64,000 nt of DNA from Diaporthe sp. PMI_573. Lineage: Eukaryota > Ascomycota > Sordariomycetes > Diaporthales > Diaporthaceae. Positions within the stretch are counted from its first letter, which is position 1. Each line of letters starts with the position of its first letter. The stretch spans positions 186,001 through 250,000 of the forward strand of contig JAJTUP010000042.1 of the NCBI GenBank assembly GCA_021399435.1, in the 5' to 3' direction. Under the pieces are notes generated by a model. The model was given only the letters and a program-made list of their open reading frames with translations. It was not told where the DNA came from and did not search any database. The translations under genes were made by a program, and so were the position numbers. Positions 53,120-64,000 of this stretch are shown in pieces.

Positions 53120-55583
53120 GAACTGTTTAATCGTCGAAAAAAATCAAATATCTGAACCGGCGAAGTATTTTTCAAAAAAAATAAAATAGTCTGCTCATTC
53201 TACAAGTTGGGGCCAGCAGGAAGGTAACGAGGAAGAAGGTCCAAATCGACCCAAATGCGGTCATTGCAGACATTGAGGCTATTCGGAATTTATGACCGGT
53301 GTCAAATTCCGGTGCTCGTCGAAATTTGAGGCATAGAGGATGAGGATTGTGGCGGGGCCGCCCCGGGTATGGAAGTAGGCGTAAATATACTGGGTTGCCC
53401 CGCCTGGGTTCGAGGCATTTATGTGGCTCTTGAGACTTGTAAAATGACTCTATCCAACACCTCTGGTAGCGAGAAGCGAGCGGGCAGGCAGTTAACAAAT
53501 TACAGGTATGTCGGAGCTCCGTACCTATCTGCGCCAGAAACTCGGAGAAGGAGGAGGATGGGCCTAGTTTGACGGGGCGGGTGGGCTGCCTTGCCTGGTT
53601 TGTTAATGGCGCTCCCTGTAATGAAAATGCTGTCTCATCCATCCATTTGCTATGCCGTGTGGCTGGATTTAGAGCCTGATTGGACAAGTTTTGGTTGTCT
53701 CCACCCTAGGCGCTACAGCATTCTTTGGGCACCCCACATGTCCAACGAGAGGAAGACTAAACACAGGCAATGGGTTTAGGCTGAGAGCATCGAGAATCAG
53801 TACGATATAGAGATGACTTTTGGGTAAGTACTTGACATTCCACAACGAGAAGGGAAGTGAAAGCGAGACTCTAACGCGGTCTTTGGAGGCACTGCATCAA
53901 ACTATTCTGCTGGCCACAGGCTTCTCGAAAGCAGGTGTCAACGTTGATCTCTGGTCGGGATATCGACCGCAAAACACTGAAGCAGATATTGGACAAGAAA
54001 TTTGGTCGGAATTATCGCGTATCTCTGGATTATGACCAGTTTACAGTCGTTGCACCGGAAGCAATCTCTAAGGCGGACTATATCAGACAGGTATGAGAAC
54101 TGCCGCTCCCAGCGTTGTTCTAAGATGCGGAAGCACGGGTCGAGGGGAAGATGCGCGTAAAGTGACCCAATCCCCAGGGAAAATGGCCGCCCAGCTGTGG
54201 ACAATTACTGTGAAGAAGGGATTTCTTTTTAAATTTCTTTCTCAAAAACTACCGGAGGAGCCTGCGGATTCAGCCCTATATCGAGAGCTTGGTCCAAATC
54301 GTCGGCAAAATAGGTAGCTGTTCATTAAATTTGCAAAATCCTCAACTTCTTACCGCAGTATATTTTCAAGCTGCTCCAGCCTCGGATGATTTGTATATGC
54401 GTCAATGAGTGTATACCGCCAGAGAGGCTCGAAGGCAGAACAATATTTTGCCACGCCCTCCGCTTGTGAGTAAATTGCCGTTGTTTTCCAACGCTCGATA
54501 CAGTACTTATCGAGCACGAAGGTGCTGGTTCCGTGCGATTGCGCCTTTTGACACTTCCACGCGCATGACGCGACGCCATGTGCTCTTGGAAGTGCCAAAA
54601 CATGGTCCCTTTCCTGAAATTATCTCGCACACCCTGCCAGAATTATCTGCAGGAGAGATTGCGGTAGCTCAAAAGCGTCCAGGTGATTTACGCCGTAAAG
54701 AATTCTCACGGTTTGAGCCTAGTGCCAAAATTTTCCGGCGTGTTGCTCTCAACGTTGGGTCATTTCCAGGCAAGCCAGACCGGGACCAGGGCCTCAGAGC
54801 GATTTTCAGCTGTCCAACTTGCAGCATTCCTTGACCCCTGTTTTTATTTTATTTTAAATACAACATGTATATCTCAAGTTGACACAACCGCGGAGTGCCA
54901 GAGCATGGTGTAAAAACTGCACCACGTGGGTATGATTTTACTGGCATGGGGGGACGTCGAGGAGAGGCTCGGAGACCAACGGATATCTTGCCACGCCTTC
55001 TGTTTTGTGGGTACGTCCCTGTCGTTCTCCATCGCCGACATGTGAGCACAAAGACACTGGTTCCCTGCAATCGCGTTTCGAAACAACTCCCACGCGACAA
55101 CGCAACGCCATGGCTGGGCCTCGACAAAGAGAGCTAGAACACATTGAAACCAGTAACTTACTACAATTATGCACCGGGGAAAAAAAATCTCGTGTCGGCA
55201 GCCCTCTCTAACATTCACTTCAGACATTTAGTAACTACAGGATGTTGGCTTTATTGACAACACAGAGGCCCAGATGACAGGAGTCTCCGCCATTCGTGGT
55301 GAATTTCTGAGGCGCTTCCTCGCACACACCATTAACGCATCCGTGCAAAGAAGGACTACATCTCCGATAGATGCGACGTGGAGGCACATCAAGTTACATC
55401 CTAGTCTGGTGTTCATTGTGTGAAGTGCAATGTGTGAAGTGCAGAGTGATTGGATGATTGTGACGATTGTGATTAGCTGAGTACAAGAATGGGAATAAAG
55501 TGGCTTGAAACTCATTCTGCACTTTCGGAACGCTAGTCCAGAACAGTGCAAACTTTTTACAGCGTAAAATCACCCTGCACGTC
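53120..55583. other. mixed coding-like scraps, no complete gene
   Basis: On the plus strand a short piece with a GTAAGT donor (53825) and an acceptor near 53922 leads into ASRKQVSTLISGRDIDRKTL...VVAPEAISKADYIRQ (to about 54090). I do not recognise it. On the minus strand two diverged copies of one segment lie at about 54350-54620 and 54870-55140, sharing lines such as AEGVAKYCSAFEPL / EGVARYPLVSEPL. They are probably decayed tandem copies of one gene or repeat. Confidence 0.4.
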
Positions 55584-56166
55584 TATTAATTGAGAAAATT
55601 CAATTTTGCGCTAGCAGGCTTCCCCAGCCTTTCTAACGATAACAGGCCTAACGCGCTGCCAAAACCAGTATAGCGCTTCGCCAAGGCCGCACAACCCAAT
55701 TCCCAGGTATTTCCGAGCCCCTATTGCATTCTCCTGGCCAGAACTGACTTTTGAAGCTATTCCCACTGCCGCGTGACTTGATGAGAGGCATAGCCTACGG
55801 ATCAAAGGATTCGACTTCACGCAGTACGACTATTCTGGCTGGGAAACGGCTGAGGCTGTAGTGGACGAGGTCAGGCTCTTCGAGGAGGTACCTGTCACTA
55901 GTCTGGATGATCAAGAGGAGTATATTGCCCATGACGAAGTCGAGGCAATTCAGGAGTGCATAGTGGTGGCCTCATGAGGACTTCCTCTTCCTCCTCCTCC
56001 TCCTCCTCTCCTCCTCCCTCATACTGGCAAAATGCCCTTGTCCTGGTGCACAGCAAATCCGGCGGGGTGAAAAACGGGGCGATTTGCCCCTGATGGAGGC
56101 CCTGGTCAGTGGCTGGCCGCCATGCCACTACTGGCCTAGCGCAAAATTGAATTTTCTCAATTAATA
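55584..56166 (+). mobile_element. short Tc1/mariner (pogo-like) element with 31-bp perfect inverted repeats
   Basis: The 31-bp sequence beginning TATTAATTGAGAAAATTC at 55584 reappears exactly inverted at 56136-56166. Reading TA as the target duplication, the element is 55586-56164, about 579 bp. The plus-strand interior holds an acidic frame ending at 55977 (FDFTQYDYSGWETAEAVVDE ... VVAS) that resembles the C-terminal tail of fungal pogo/Fot1 transposases. A (TCC)n tract follows at about 55982-56020. The catalytic part is absent, so it is a deletion derivative (MITE-like). Confidence 0.8.
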
Positions 56167-57540
56167 CGGTAGTGGTCTTCTAACACCAGTCCTCCCAGCA
56201 AAATATTGCCGCACGCCGCAGGATTTTTGCCTCATCACTCCAGAAATAGGAATGTCACTACGGCCCAGAAATTGGCGGACTCACAGGATGGTAACGTTAA
56301 TGATTGGTTGAGCACCTCCCTTGTTCATGTGCCGTTCATTGGCCCTCCAGCTGAAACCCTTTCAGCTGCCCCAAATTTCCTTTCCAAATTTCCACGACTT
56401 CATTTTCAAACCCGCCAAGACCTTCCCCAGTGGAGGGTGGCAACTGGTCAGCTCCGCCACACTAGTGCTTACGCGATACCAGAAGAGGCCGACGAGAACT
56501 CAATGCGTGGCGAAGCCGCGATGACCTTAGCGCCCAGCCTATTGCATTGCTCCGATCCACAGGTTGGCCGTTTTCCTTTCTCGAAGTAACATTGCATTGC
56601 TGCCAGTATTCCAACTGTCCTTCGCCAACAACTGGCTGAACCTTGTTTTCGTCCGTTGCGAGCCCCTGCCGCCTTGGCTGCACATTTAGCGCCTCGCTTA
56701 ACTGTTCACGGTGCACTATATGATCCGTGCCATAAGGGGAATGCATGACAGGGAGTCACCACCGCTGGACTCCATCCAGCACTAGATGGAGTTTAGCGCT
56801 GGACATTGGCGGAATCGTAGGTGGGGCAGATCCCACCGCACCTCGATGGGTTCGCGGCACTGGAACTGTCGCTACCGTTGATGAAACGCATAGCTGTAGC
56901 GCAATGCATAGATCTGCGGTCTTCGGCCTCATTTCCTAGGGCATTCTGGCCCGCAAAATGGGCCGCATCAAGCTTCGTGTTGGCTCTTGCTGAATTGGGA
57001 CTCTGTAGACATTGAGATGACTCCGGAATCTGATGCGCATTGTAAGGTATCTGCACTTGAACAATTGCCATTGTTGGCTTGTCATCAACCTGGCTCTCTT
57101 GTACCCGATCTCGCCCGAGATGCTGCACCATGCTCAAGTCGAGTTTGGTGAATTTGAAGGGACGCTGGTCGTCCCAAGTTCATGGCGACTGAGCCTCGTA
57201 CTATGCTTCTTAAGGAAGTCTGCCGGTGACTCTAGAGCCGCTGAAGAACATTTTGGCGATCCCTTTTGAAGAACATCCTGGCAAACTTCCCTGGAAATTT
57301 CCCTCTTCCCCAACCCTACCTAAACTTCCTGTTAAGCTTCCCTGTCAAAATTTCTTGGCGTGACACGAATGACCGTTCATCTCTGATGTTAGGTTACACT
57401 ACCTGTCTCTGGCTGGGACAAGGTCGGTGAAAGGTTAGCGGCAAATTGTCGAGATTCTGGCCTGAAGGAACATCCTGTCACAGGCCAGAGCCACACTTCA
57501 TGACGCCTAAAGCAAATGCCAATGGATGAGAGGCCCTCGG
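56167..57540. other. no confident gene
   Basis: Open frames up to about 130 codons exist on the plus strand near 56206-56590, but they lack domains. Several ctggactccatccagcactagatggag-type palindromic bits occur near 56765-56800. Nothing further can be supported. Confidence 0.35.
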
Positions 57541-57567
57541 GATAGGTATTCGTGAGAGGAGTTGGAT

Positions 57568-57881
57568 GCCCGGCAAGCGGAAAGACGAAGGACTTCCCAT
57601 ATCAATCGCCATCTCTCCCGTCGACGAGTTTATCGTCGCTGGTTAGTTTAACCTTGTGCACCTCCTATTGTGAGTCCATCTCAGCCCAAAAGCATTTGTG
57701 CCTAAATCTCGCGACGTCATCTGGCCACGGTCGGACTGCTGAGCAAATCACCCGTCAGCCCCACCTGCAATTCCCGATTCTTGCCAATTTTCCCCTCCAC
57801 AAAATGCGCTCCCTCCCGAGCTTGAGTCGACATCAACGACCAGTCAAGCTTCCAAGCTACGACTATGACTTCGTTGTCTAG
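57568..57881 (+). CDS. possible small two-exon protein, unknown
   Basis: An ATG at about 57568 gives MPGKRKDEGLPISIAISPVDEFIVAG. A GTTAGT donor and CTCAG acceptor 46 bp later then lead to about 70 further codons, ending at 57881 (PVKLPSYDYDFVV). Both splice sites fit the window's intron style, but the product matches no family I know. The call rests on frame and splice consistency alone. Confidence 0.3.
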
Positions 57882-58099
57882 ATTGGCTGTCTACGCTAAT
57901 ATTTCCATGCAACGGTGCGCTGAGGTGCGACAGTCATGCTCCCGACAGATATTTATCACATGTGCCCTCTCTGTTGACAGAAGCCCGACGACTCTATTCC
58001 GCTCGGAAAGCACCGCAAGACGACCTCCAATCGCACCTCTTTACAGAACATTCTAGACAACAAGTAATCTCTGCCGACTGTATTGAAGGGAAATCCAGT

Positions 58100-58470
58100 C
58101 AGCTTCAGTGCATCCTGAGGCTCGCTACGCAATCAGTCCTCCCTGAGCAACGAGCAGAAGCAAGGGCTGGACGTCATGGTAAGTCGCTTCATTTGGGACC
58201 ATGACTTGTCTGATATATTATTAGGCTCCTACCGCGGAAAATCTCGATTCGGAACCCGGTTTTACGAAGGACCCTAACACTCCAAAGTTGGTTAAAGGGA
58301 ATAATGAGTATGTATACTGGAAGGAATGCAATGTCTTTTATCGCGAGACAGACAGCGAAGGGAACACTGGCGAGTGGCAAGAACTCCCAAATAAGAAAAC
58401 TGGGAAAGCATTTGTGCCTAAAAACACGGATTTCTATTTTTCCGGTGACGAGGGAAGAGTCAAGTCATAA
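58100..58470 (+). CDS. 3' exons of an unknown gene
   Basis: A GTAAGT...ATTATTAG intron (58180-58224) joins a frame ending SNEQKQGLDVM to an exon reading APTAENLDSEPGFTKDPNTP, then VYWKECNVFYRETDSEGNTG and stopping at 58470. The second exon is convincingly protein-like. The upstream start could not be traced because of stops before about 58115. The function is unknown. Confidence 0.4.
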
Positions 58471-58502
58471 CATTGCGTCTGACGAACTGTAGGGTTTTAA
58501 AT

Positions 58503-59150
58503 TTAACTGTAAAGTTTGTCTCTTATTTCAGAACCTTCTGTCAGTCCCAAGTTGAGGTTGATAAAAGCGCCTTCGTTAGAACTACGTGTAATAGTCATCG
58601 ACACGCATCCTGTGGCACGGGTTTCTTCCTTCACTTCCTGTCTGCGAACTGGACTTGCTTTGACTGCCCCATCTACCTCGGGTCCGAACAGCTTGGCGAT
58701 AGCTTCGGTTTGACAACCTTGCAGCGTTATCTCAGGATTGGGTAACAGTCGGACCCCGCCTGGGAGAACGACGTATCTGACATGCGACGCTGATTCCACA
58801 TGCACATTGAACAGAGTCATCGCAAGATATTCGACCTTGTTACTCATAATGGCCAAAGTCATAAGGCAATGGACCTGGCCAAGAGGATAGTAAGGAAAGT
58901 TCATTGTTACGGCAGCTCTCAAGCACATCAACCCATCAATCTGGACAGTGTCTTTTCTGATCGCGCCACTCATGTATTCAGGGAACACATCCACAGTCCC
59001 TCGGAGGGAAGCATTCGAGAGCACTTGCTGGGCAGGGGTGAGGCTGATGTCGTTTGGGAAATCGTTGAGATTTGCCGTCGAACCGCTTTGCGTCTCGCTT
59101 GAAAGAAGTATGGCCGTGGAGCTCGTCGCATGAGCTGAGGATGTCGAGTA
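58503..59150 (-). CDS. open minus-strand frame, unknown; possibly a bZIP relative upstream
   Basis: The frame ending at 58503 is open for over 200 codons on the minus strand and contains SGAIRKDTVQIDGLMCLRAA and TMNFPYYPLGQVHCLM. Upstream, at about 59160-59200, another frame reads RRRLQQEIKNLENN, a leucine-rich, basic stretch that could be a zipper remnant. I could not join them by a clear intron. It may be a decayed transcription factor gene or simply a long chance frame. Confidence 0.3.
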   Translation of the reverse strand, partial: YSTSSAHATSSTAILLSSETQSGSTANLNDFPNDISLTPAQQVLSNASLRGTVDVFPEYMSGAIRKDTVQIDGLMCLRAAVTMNFPYYPLGQVHCLMTLAIMSNKVEYLAMTLFNVHVESASHVRYVVLPGGVRLLPNPEITLQGCQTEAIAKLFGPEVDGAVKASPVRRQEVKEETRATGCVSMTITRSSNEGAFINLNLGLTEGSEIRDKLYS

Positions 59151-59279
59151 TGATTGTTCTCGAGATTCTTGATCTCTTGTTGGAGACGACGGCGGTCGCT
59201 ACACTACCCTGAGAGGTTTCCCCTACGAGGTTTCCCTCTCAGTTTTTGGGAATCCAGGTAGTAATGAAGCTTGGTGGAA

Positions 59280-59518
59280 TGTTATGGACCTACAACCGGC
59301 GGTAGGAAAATAGCGAGAACGGCTTTGGCTTAGCATCACTGGATGAGATTTGTCTAATGGGTTGACTTGATTGTTATAAAGGGGATATCCCTTACCTAGC
59401 TAGACACGCCCTGTACCTCTGAGATCAAGGGCTGGTCGTACCGCTTGCGGTGCGGCCCCCGGCGTAAAACAATATCATCATCATCATCATTTCTCAACGT
59501 ACCGTTACATCTGACACA
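59280..59518 (-). repeat. 3' LTR of the copia element
   Basis: On the minus strand it runs TGTGTCAGATG...CCATAACA, with TG/CA ends. It is directly preceded by a purine tract (CTGAGGGGGG) that would serve as the polypurine primer for plus-strand synthesis. It contains an ATC microsatellite (59471-59490). No 5' partner LTR is seen beyond 62610. Confidence 0.75.
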
Positions 59519-59523
59519 CCCCC

Positions 59524-62500
59524 TCAGACTTGCAGATGCTGGAAGGCTGAATCTAAGTCTCCTTCTACTGCTTGTAGCCTGTTAATCAAAGGGTCTTCCT
59601 TGAAGACGTTGTCTCCTTTTATGGTCGTCACAGTCTCCATCCCGAGCTGGTGGAGGAATCCCTTCCACTTTCCAGCCGGCAATGCTTTCGTCAACCCATC
59701 CGCCATCATTTGTGCTGAAGGAGTATAGTCCACTTTGATTGTACCTCCTTGGACTTCTTGCCGTAGCCAATGGTTGTGTATGTCTACGTGACGAAGCTTG
59801 GTCTTCAATGTTGTGATGTCTGAGTTGACCAGCTTGATCGTTTGAGTATTGTCGCACTCGATCTTGATTCTTTTGGCGTCCAACTCCACAGATAGTTCTG
59901 TGAGGAGTCGGCTCACGAACAGGGTTTCTTTGGCTGCTTGAGCGAGAGCCAGAAGCTCTGCTTCAGTTGTTGATGTGGTGACCGTATCTTGTTTGTTTGC
60001 TCTCTATCCAATCAGTCCTCCAAACAACTTCATTGCAAATGCCTGAGAACTTTTCCGATCTAGAGTGTTATCTGCAAATGATGCATCATTTGCGAAAATT
60101 AGCTCTTTGGTGTCTCTGAAGCAAAGAGCCAGGTGTTTCGTGCTTTCAAGGTAGAGGAGCACTCGGTCTGCAGCATTATGGTGTTTCTGACTAGGGTTGG
60201 TGAGGAATCTTGCAAGCCTTGAAGTGGCAAAAGCAATATCCGGTCGAGTGGAGACAGTGGCAAATAGAATAGATCCAATCTTTCGTTGGTAGGTTTGGAC
60301 TTTGACTGGTGTGGCGGCGTTGGTTCGAGGTATTAGTTCTTCGGCCGTCATGGGGACATTGTGTGAGAGACTTCTTTTGGTGACCAGTTTGGCGATCTTC
60401 TCAATGTATGCAGTCTGGGTCAGCCAGATTCTGCTATTTGGGCGATCTCTGATGATTTCCATGCCCAGGAACCATTGAATCGGGTCCCCTCCGCTGATTT
60501 TATACTTCTCTTGAAGTTGTTGGGCAAGGATATCGACTTGTTCTTGTCGATTCTTTCGGTATGCCACGATTATGTCGTCAACGTAGAAAAAAACCAGGAC
60601 ACCGTTCTTGATATAACAGCAGGGCTCGTGCGGGACCTGAGAATAGCCACACTTGGCGAGCGTCTTTGTAAGCTCCCGTTGCCAGAGCAGTGGAGAAATT
60701 CTCAGCCCATATAGTGCCTTCTTGAGTAGCAAGATAGTGTCTTTCTTCTCGTATCCACGAGGCATCCTTATGAAAATGTCTTGGTCGATAGGTGTATGCA
60801 CAAAGGCATTTACCACATCGTACTGGATCAGCTCGAGGTCAAATTTGTTGGCAATCGCTATGAGTGTGCGGAACGATCTTCCTGCAAGAGTAGCTGCGTA
60901 GGTGTCTTGTGTTTGTCCTCGCGCTTGCTGATCTCCTCTTACAACCAGTCGTGCTTTGCATTTCTGAAGGGTCCCATGCTTGTCGAACTTATAGACGTAC
61001 ACTCACATACAGTCGAGGATCTGCTTTCCTACTGCGCGGTGGTCTCTCTTCTTGATCTCGGTCCATGATTTCATCTCGGTATGGCTCTGTAAGTGATCAG
61101 CCTCTGCTTGTCTAAACATTTGTCCGAGTGGGTGGTTCTCAAGATCTTTGTGCCATCTTGGTGGCTCAGGGAGGTGGTTTCTTTGAACTTTCACCCCCTG
61201 ACGAAGGCGTCTCTCGATCTGTGCTTTGTCGAGGGTCTTCCCATTTGTCTGGGCCATTGGGGCAGCTTTTGCGCCAGCCATAAATGCGGCCTGCCATGGT
61301 TTTGTTTCTGGGCCTTCATCAGCTAACGGTATTTCTTCATCGTCAGTCTGTGTTTGAAGCGAATGAGCAAGAAGCGCTGATGGTGGCGATCGAGGAGGTG
61401 TAGTGAGCAGGGTAAATTTGGCATCTGTGTAGGCACCGTTTGATCGGTCTGCCTCGGGCCATTCTTCCTCTGCTGCTTCTACGTCTTCCTCCTGGATGCC
61501 TTCAGTGTCAGGTTCCTCTCTGTGTTCGTCTTCAGAAGAGTTGTCTTCGAGCAGATCTTCTCCTTCTGGTTCAGGTATTTGGTCTCTGTTTGGGAGGAAA
61601 TATTTTCTTGTCCACTCCGCGAGCCGTTCAAGGTCTGTGGTGAGAAGCTCATCCTTAAAGCCTTCCCAGTTTCCGTTAAACACTTGTTGTTCATTAAAAA
61701 TCACATCTCGTGTGTTAATGATCTTCCCAGTGGCCGGAATCCATATCCGGTAGATGTTAGATGACTGGTACCCAATCAAGTAGCCAATCCACGCACGTGG
61801 CTCAAGACGTTGATGTCTTTTCTTTCTGAGCTGTGCGTCTGAAGTCATAGCGTAAGCTTTGCAGCCAAAAACGCGTAGATGTGCTTGGTTTGGTTTCGAA
61901 TCTGGCCGTGGTACACCCATTCGCCTCGCAATTGCTGCGTGAAATCGGAAGTAGGGTGTCTGCCAGTCAAGACCATATGTCGGTGTTCGATTGTTGAGAT
62001 AGACGGTTGTTCGTCCAATTTCTGGCCAGAGGGAGGTCGGAAGTCTTGAGCCTGATCGCATTGCTCGCATTTTCTCTTTGATTACACCCCCTGAGCGTTC
62101 GGCTCCCCCGTTTTGTGCTTGAGTGTTGGGTGCCGAGGGCTCGATTCTGATGTGTTTCGATTCGATATAGCTTCTGACCGCTCGTCTACGGCTGAATACT
62201 TCTCCGTCGCATTCAATGACCTTGACTTTCGTGTTGTTTTGCAGCTCCATTATCCCTAGGAAAGATTTGATGACTTTGAGAAGGGTTTCGCTGTCTCGGC
62301 TCTCTAGGTAGTAGTCCCATATGTAGCCAGAGACTCTGCATGTGAGCAGTAGTTGTGATGTATATCCCTTGATTCCTTCTTCGTAATCATGGAAGTCCAG
62401 TGCTATCCTTTCGCCTTCTTGTTCAAGGATCTCCCTCGGAGTTCGCCGGATTTGCCTTGTGATCTTGGCTAGGGCGCACGCTTCACATTCAACGGTGGAT

Positions 62501-62610
62501 GGTCCTCTGAGTTTCACCCCCTGAGATGAATTCACCAGGTGTTCAAGTGCTTTCGGACCGGGATGGCCGAGACGGCCGTGCCAGAGCAGGGCTTCTCCCG
62601 TGAGTGCCAT
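59524..62610 (-). pseudogene. Ty1/copia retrotransposon pol (integrase - RT - RNase H) with two stop codons
   Basis: One continuous minus-strand frame is broken only by TGA at 61003-61005 and TAG at 60004-60006. The domain order is that of copia. First is a GAG-pre-integrase finger (WHGRLGHPG, CEACAL). The DDE integrase follows (IALDFHDY, IECDGEVF, NGGAERSGG). Reverse transcriptase comes next (KARLVVRGDQQ, DVVNAFVHTPI, FFYVDDIIV), then RNase H (TEAELLALAQAAKE, ADGLTKALPAGKW). Both stops stand where relatives have Trp (CM*VYVYKF and LIG*RANKQ). Gag and protease are missing upstream of 62610, so this is a 5'-truncated copy that has lost function. Confidence 0.92.
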
Positions 62611-63502
62611 TCTTTTGGTGTACTCTCATCACGGCTCAGGAATCGGGAAAGGTCAAGAGTAGGAACCTGGCTTCTTTGCCGGTCTTTCACTGCTGAGGTC
62701 CTTAGTGGGACAAAGCACTCAAATGGTCAGAAGCTGCGTTGCGGTCAATTGGATTGGTCAACAAACGCCTGAGGTATCCCTTAGGATGCTACGGAATGGT
62801 GCACTGTGAATCGCTGATCGCTGATCAACCATCCACACAAGTCCAGAAGTTCAAAAGAACCTCGCGTGCGGCGCGGGCGGCTTGCTCCGTGTCCCGCCGC
62901 AGGATGCCTTGGTTGCAGGCAAGAAAATACACTGCGGAGTGCCGCTGCGGAATGCCGTTGCACGGCATACACGAGCTGCACCTTCGCTGTCATGGTACAA
63001 TCTCATCTATCCAGTAGAGGCATAGCGATCGACACAGAACAAGGCCGCGTACATAACCTTGCAGCCGATTGAGTGATGCAATGCCAATTCTATTGCCGTT
63101 TCCCACCTCGAACTCTGCAAACTTATGAAGTAAGAACCGGTTGCGATGGTGCTCGCCAGGGACCGGTGGTCTTGGACACAAGAGTAATCCCCTGGCTGAG
63201 GATTTGCGGTAGCACAAGGGGAGCTCCAATAAGATGCATCTGCATATCTGAAGTAGTCCACCGCAAGGCTATAAAAGGGCGCTGAACCCTCTTATGACAT
63301 TTCTCACGCAAGCTAACACATCACATTTCTCTCACAACGTTCTTATCAGCCAATACAGCCAGTGCTTCTAAAACACACAGTGCAGGGATACAGTCATTCA
63401 TCAACATTTGAATTGGCTGATCCCTGATGAGATTTGGTCTGCACCCAGGCTTGTCATTTCGGCTGAACGGTTATTATATCTATCTAGAAGCCGCCCCTGA
63501 AT
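62611..63502. other. 5' side of the truncated copia and promoter-like region of the chromodomain gene
   Basis: Up to about 62770 the minus strand may still hold decayed copia sequence. Beyond it no gene is supported. A TATA-like ctataaaag at 63269-63277 and a pyrimidine/CA-rich stretch precede the ATG at 63503. Confidence 0.4.
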
Positions 63503-64000
63503 ATGCGCATCAAGAAAACTCCCACCGCTGTTGAAACGACGAATGGAATTGGTTTTACATCAGAGTTGTTTAACAAATCCGGGCAAATCAAGTGGACCCC
63601 GAGGCAGCTTAAGAAGGAGTTGAGGGCAGATCACGCCTGTCGGAATCGGGCTGTTCCCGATCAAGGGAATATCAGAACTAGCGGTTGTCATATCTCAATG
63701 GATCAAAGAGTCATTGAACAGTCACCCGGGGCATCCCAAACTACCGACCACAATACAAATACAGCCGAAGAAATCCAACACAGTTCACAAGGTGCTAACC
63801 TCGCGCCGTATTGCCACAAATCAAGGGACGACATCGAACTACCGGACGTATTTAAAGTAGATGCGATACTGGACCACCGTGTATCCGGGAAAAGACTGAA
63901 TTCTTGATCCGCTGGAAGGGCTATGGCAGCAAGTACGATACGTGGGAGCCACGATCGAACATCTTGGACAAAACCCTCGTGGACAATTACAAACAACGCA
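63503..64000 (+). pseudogene. chromodomain protein, 1-nt frameshift, cut by window end
   Basis: The ATG at 63503 opens a basic N-terminal region of about 115 residues. It leads into a chromodomain: DVFKVDAILDHRVSGK, then after one extra A in an AAAA run (about 63890-63893) EFLIRWKGYGSKYDTWEP and LDKTLVDNY. The aromatic cage positions (W of RWKGY, W of TWEP) are present in the second frame. In the first frame the protein stops at 63907. Chromodomains bind methylated histone H3; fungal copies also occur at the end of gypsy-type integrases, but no integrase is seen upstream. The sequence runs off the window. Confidence 0.65.

Noticed and set aside
53172..53687. 171-codon minus-strand frame
   Set aside because: Mixed low-quality composition with no domain and no homologous feel; likely chance.
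58503..59024. Minus-strand frame as a bZIP with DUF3425 tail
   Set aside because: The only zipper-like residues are in another frame upstream, and the C-terminal part does not resemble DUF3425; kept as unknown.

Overview
The window is chromosomal DNA of a filamentous ascomycete (Pezizomycotina). The evidence is the short spliceosomal introns (47-71 bp, GTATGT/GTAAGT-like donors, CTRAC-like branch sites, YAG acceptors) and the gene families: Zn2Cys6/fungal_trans regulator, APSES/KilA-N domain, GH64 glucanase, DUF3455, DUF7587, bZIP, and many hAT, copia and pogo-like elements. It reads as an accessory, repeat-rich compartment. Intact host genes are few, and most neighbours are truncated, frameshifted, inverted or interrupted by transposons.

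Layout. 1-1526: no confident gene. 1527-4455: hAT element T1, which abuts a 5'-truncated PD-(D/E)XK (Uma2-like) gene (4448-5545). 5690-5770: WD40 scrap. 6376-7241: two-exon unknown gene. 7401-7745: minisatellite. 8267-8781: broken gene. 8967-11586 (minus): FHA + protein kinase + KilA-N/APSES fusion, divergent from a 671-aa nuclear-type protein at 12032-14110. 15771-16200: solo-LTR-like repeat.

The centre is built from hAT elements. Element A1 (16503-21888) carries element B1 (18550-21409) inserted in its transposase gene, with an 8-bp duplication. A second A/B copy lies inverted at 30253-33492, giving two 3240-bp arms around an 8.36-kb segment. That segment holds a coiled-coil gene tail, a GH64 gene whose halves point in opposite directions, an SDR pseudogene with another hAT (E) in its intron, a DUF7587 gene with one stop codon, and an unknown gene whose stop codon comes from the A terminus. 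The second B copy is interrupted by a 1.9-kb insert with a MYND-finger gene (33493-35396) and ends inside a further hAT fragment (C).

36363-37146: bZIP gene. 38715-41269: hAT D, whose two-intron transposase gene is intact. 41676-41837: zinc-ribbon microprotein. 42439-45754: four-exon Zn2Cys6 regulator. 47255-48262: two hAT fragments in opposite directions. 48617-49916: unknown three-exon gene. 50354-51202: leucine-rich-repeat gene. 52410-53119: two gene scraps, one DUF3455. 55584-56166: pogo-like short element with 31-bp perfect inverted repeats. 57568-59150: uncertain coding stretches. 59280-62610: copia pol with 3' LTR and two nonsense codons. 63503-64000: chromodomain gene with a frameshift, cut by the window end.

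Functionally, the clearest host functions are signalling and transcription: the FHA-kinase-KilA-N fusion, the Zn2Cys6 regulator, the bZIP and the LRR protein. There are also degraded metabolic and wall-active genes (SDR, GH64). Several stop codons are Trp-to-stop changes of the type expected from RIP-like or general mutational decay. No virus and no recognised toxin gene was seen.
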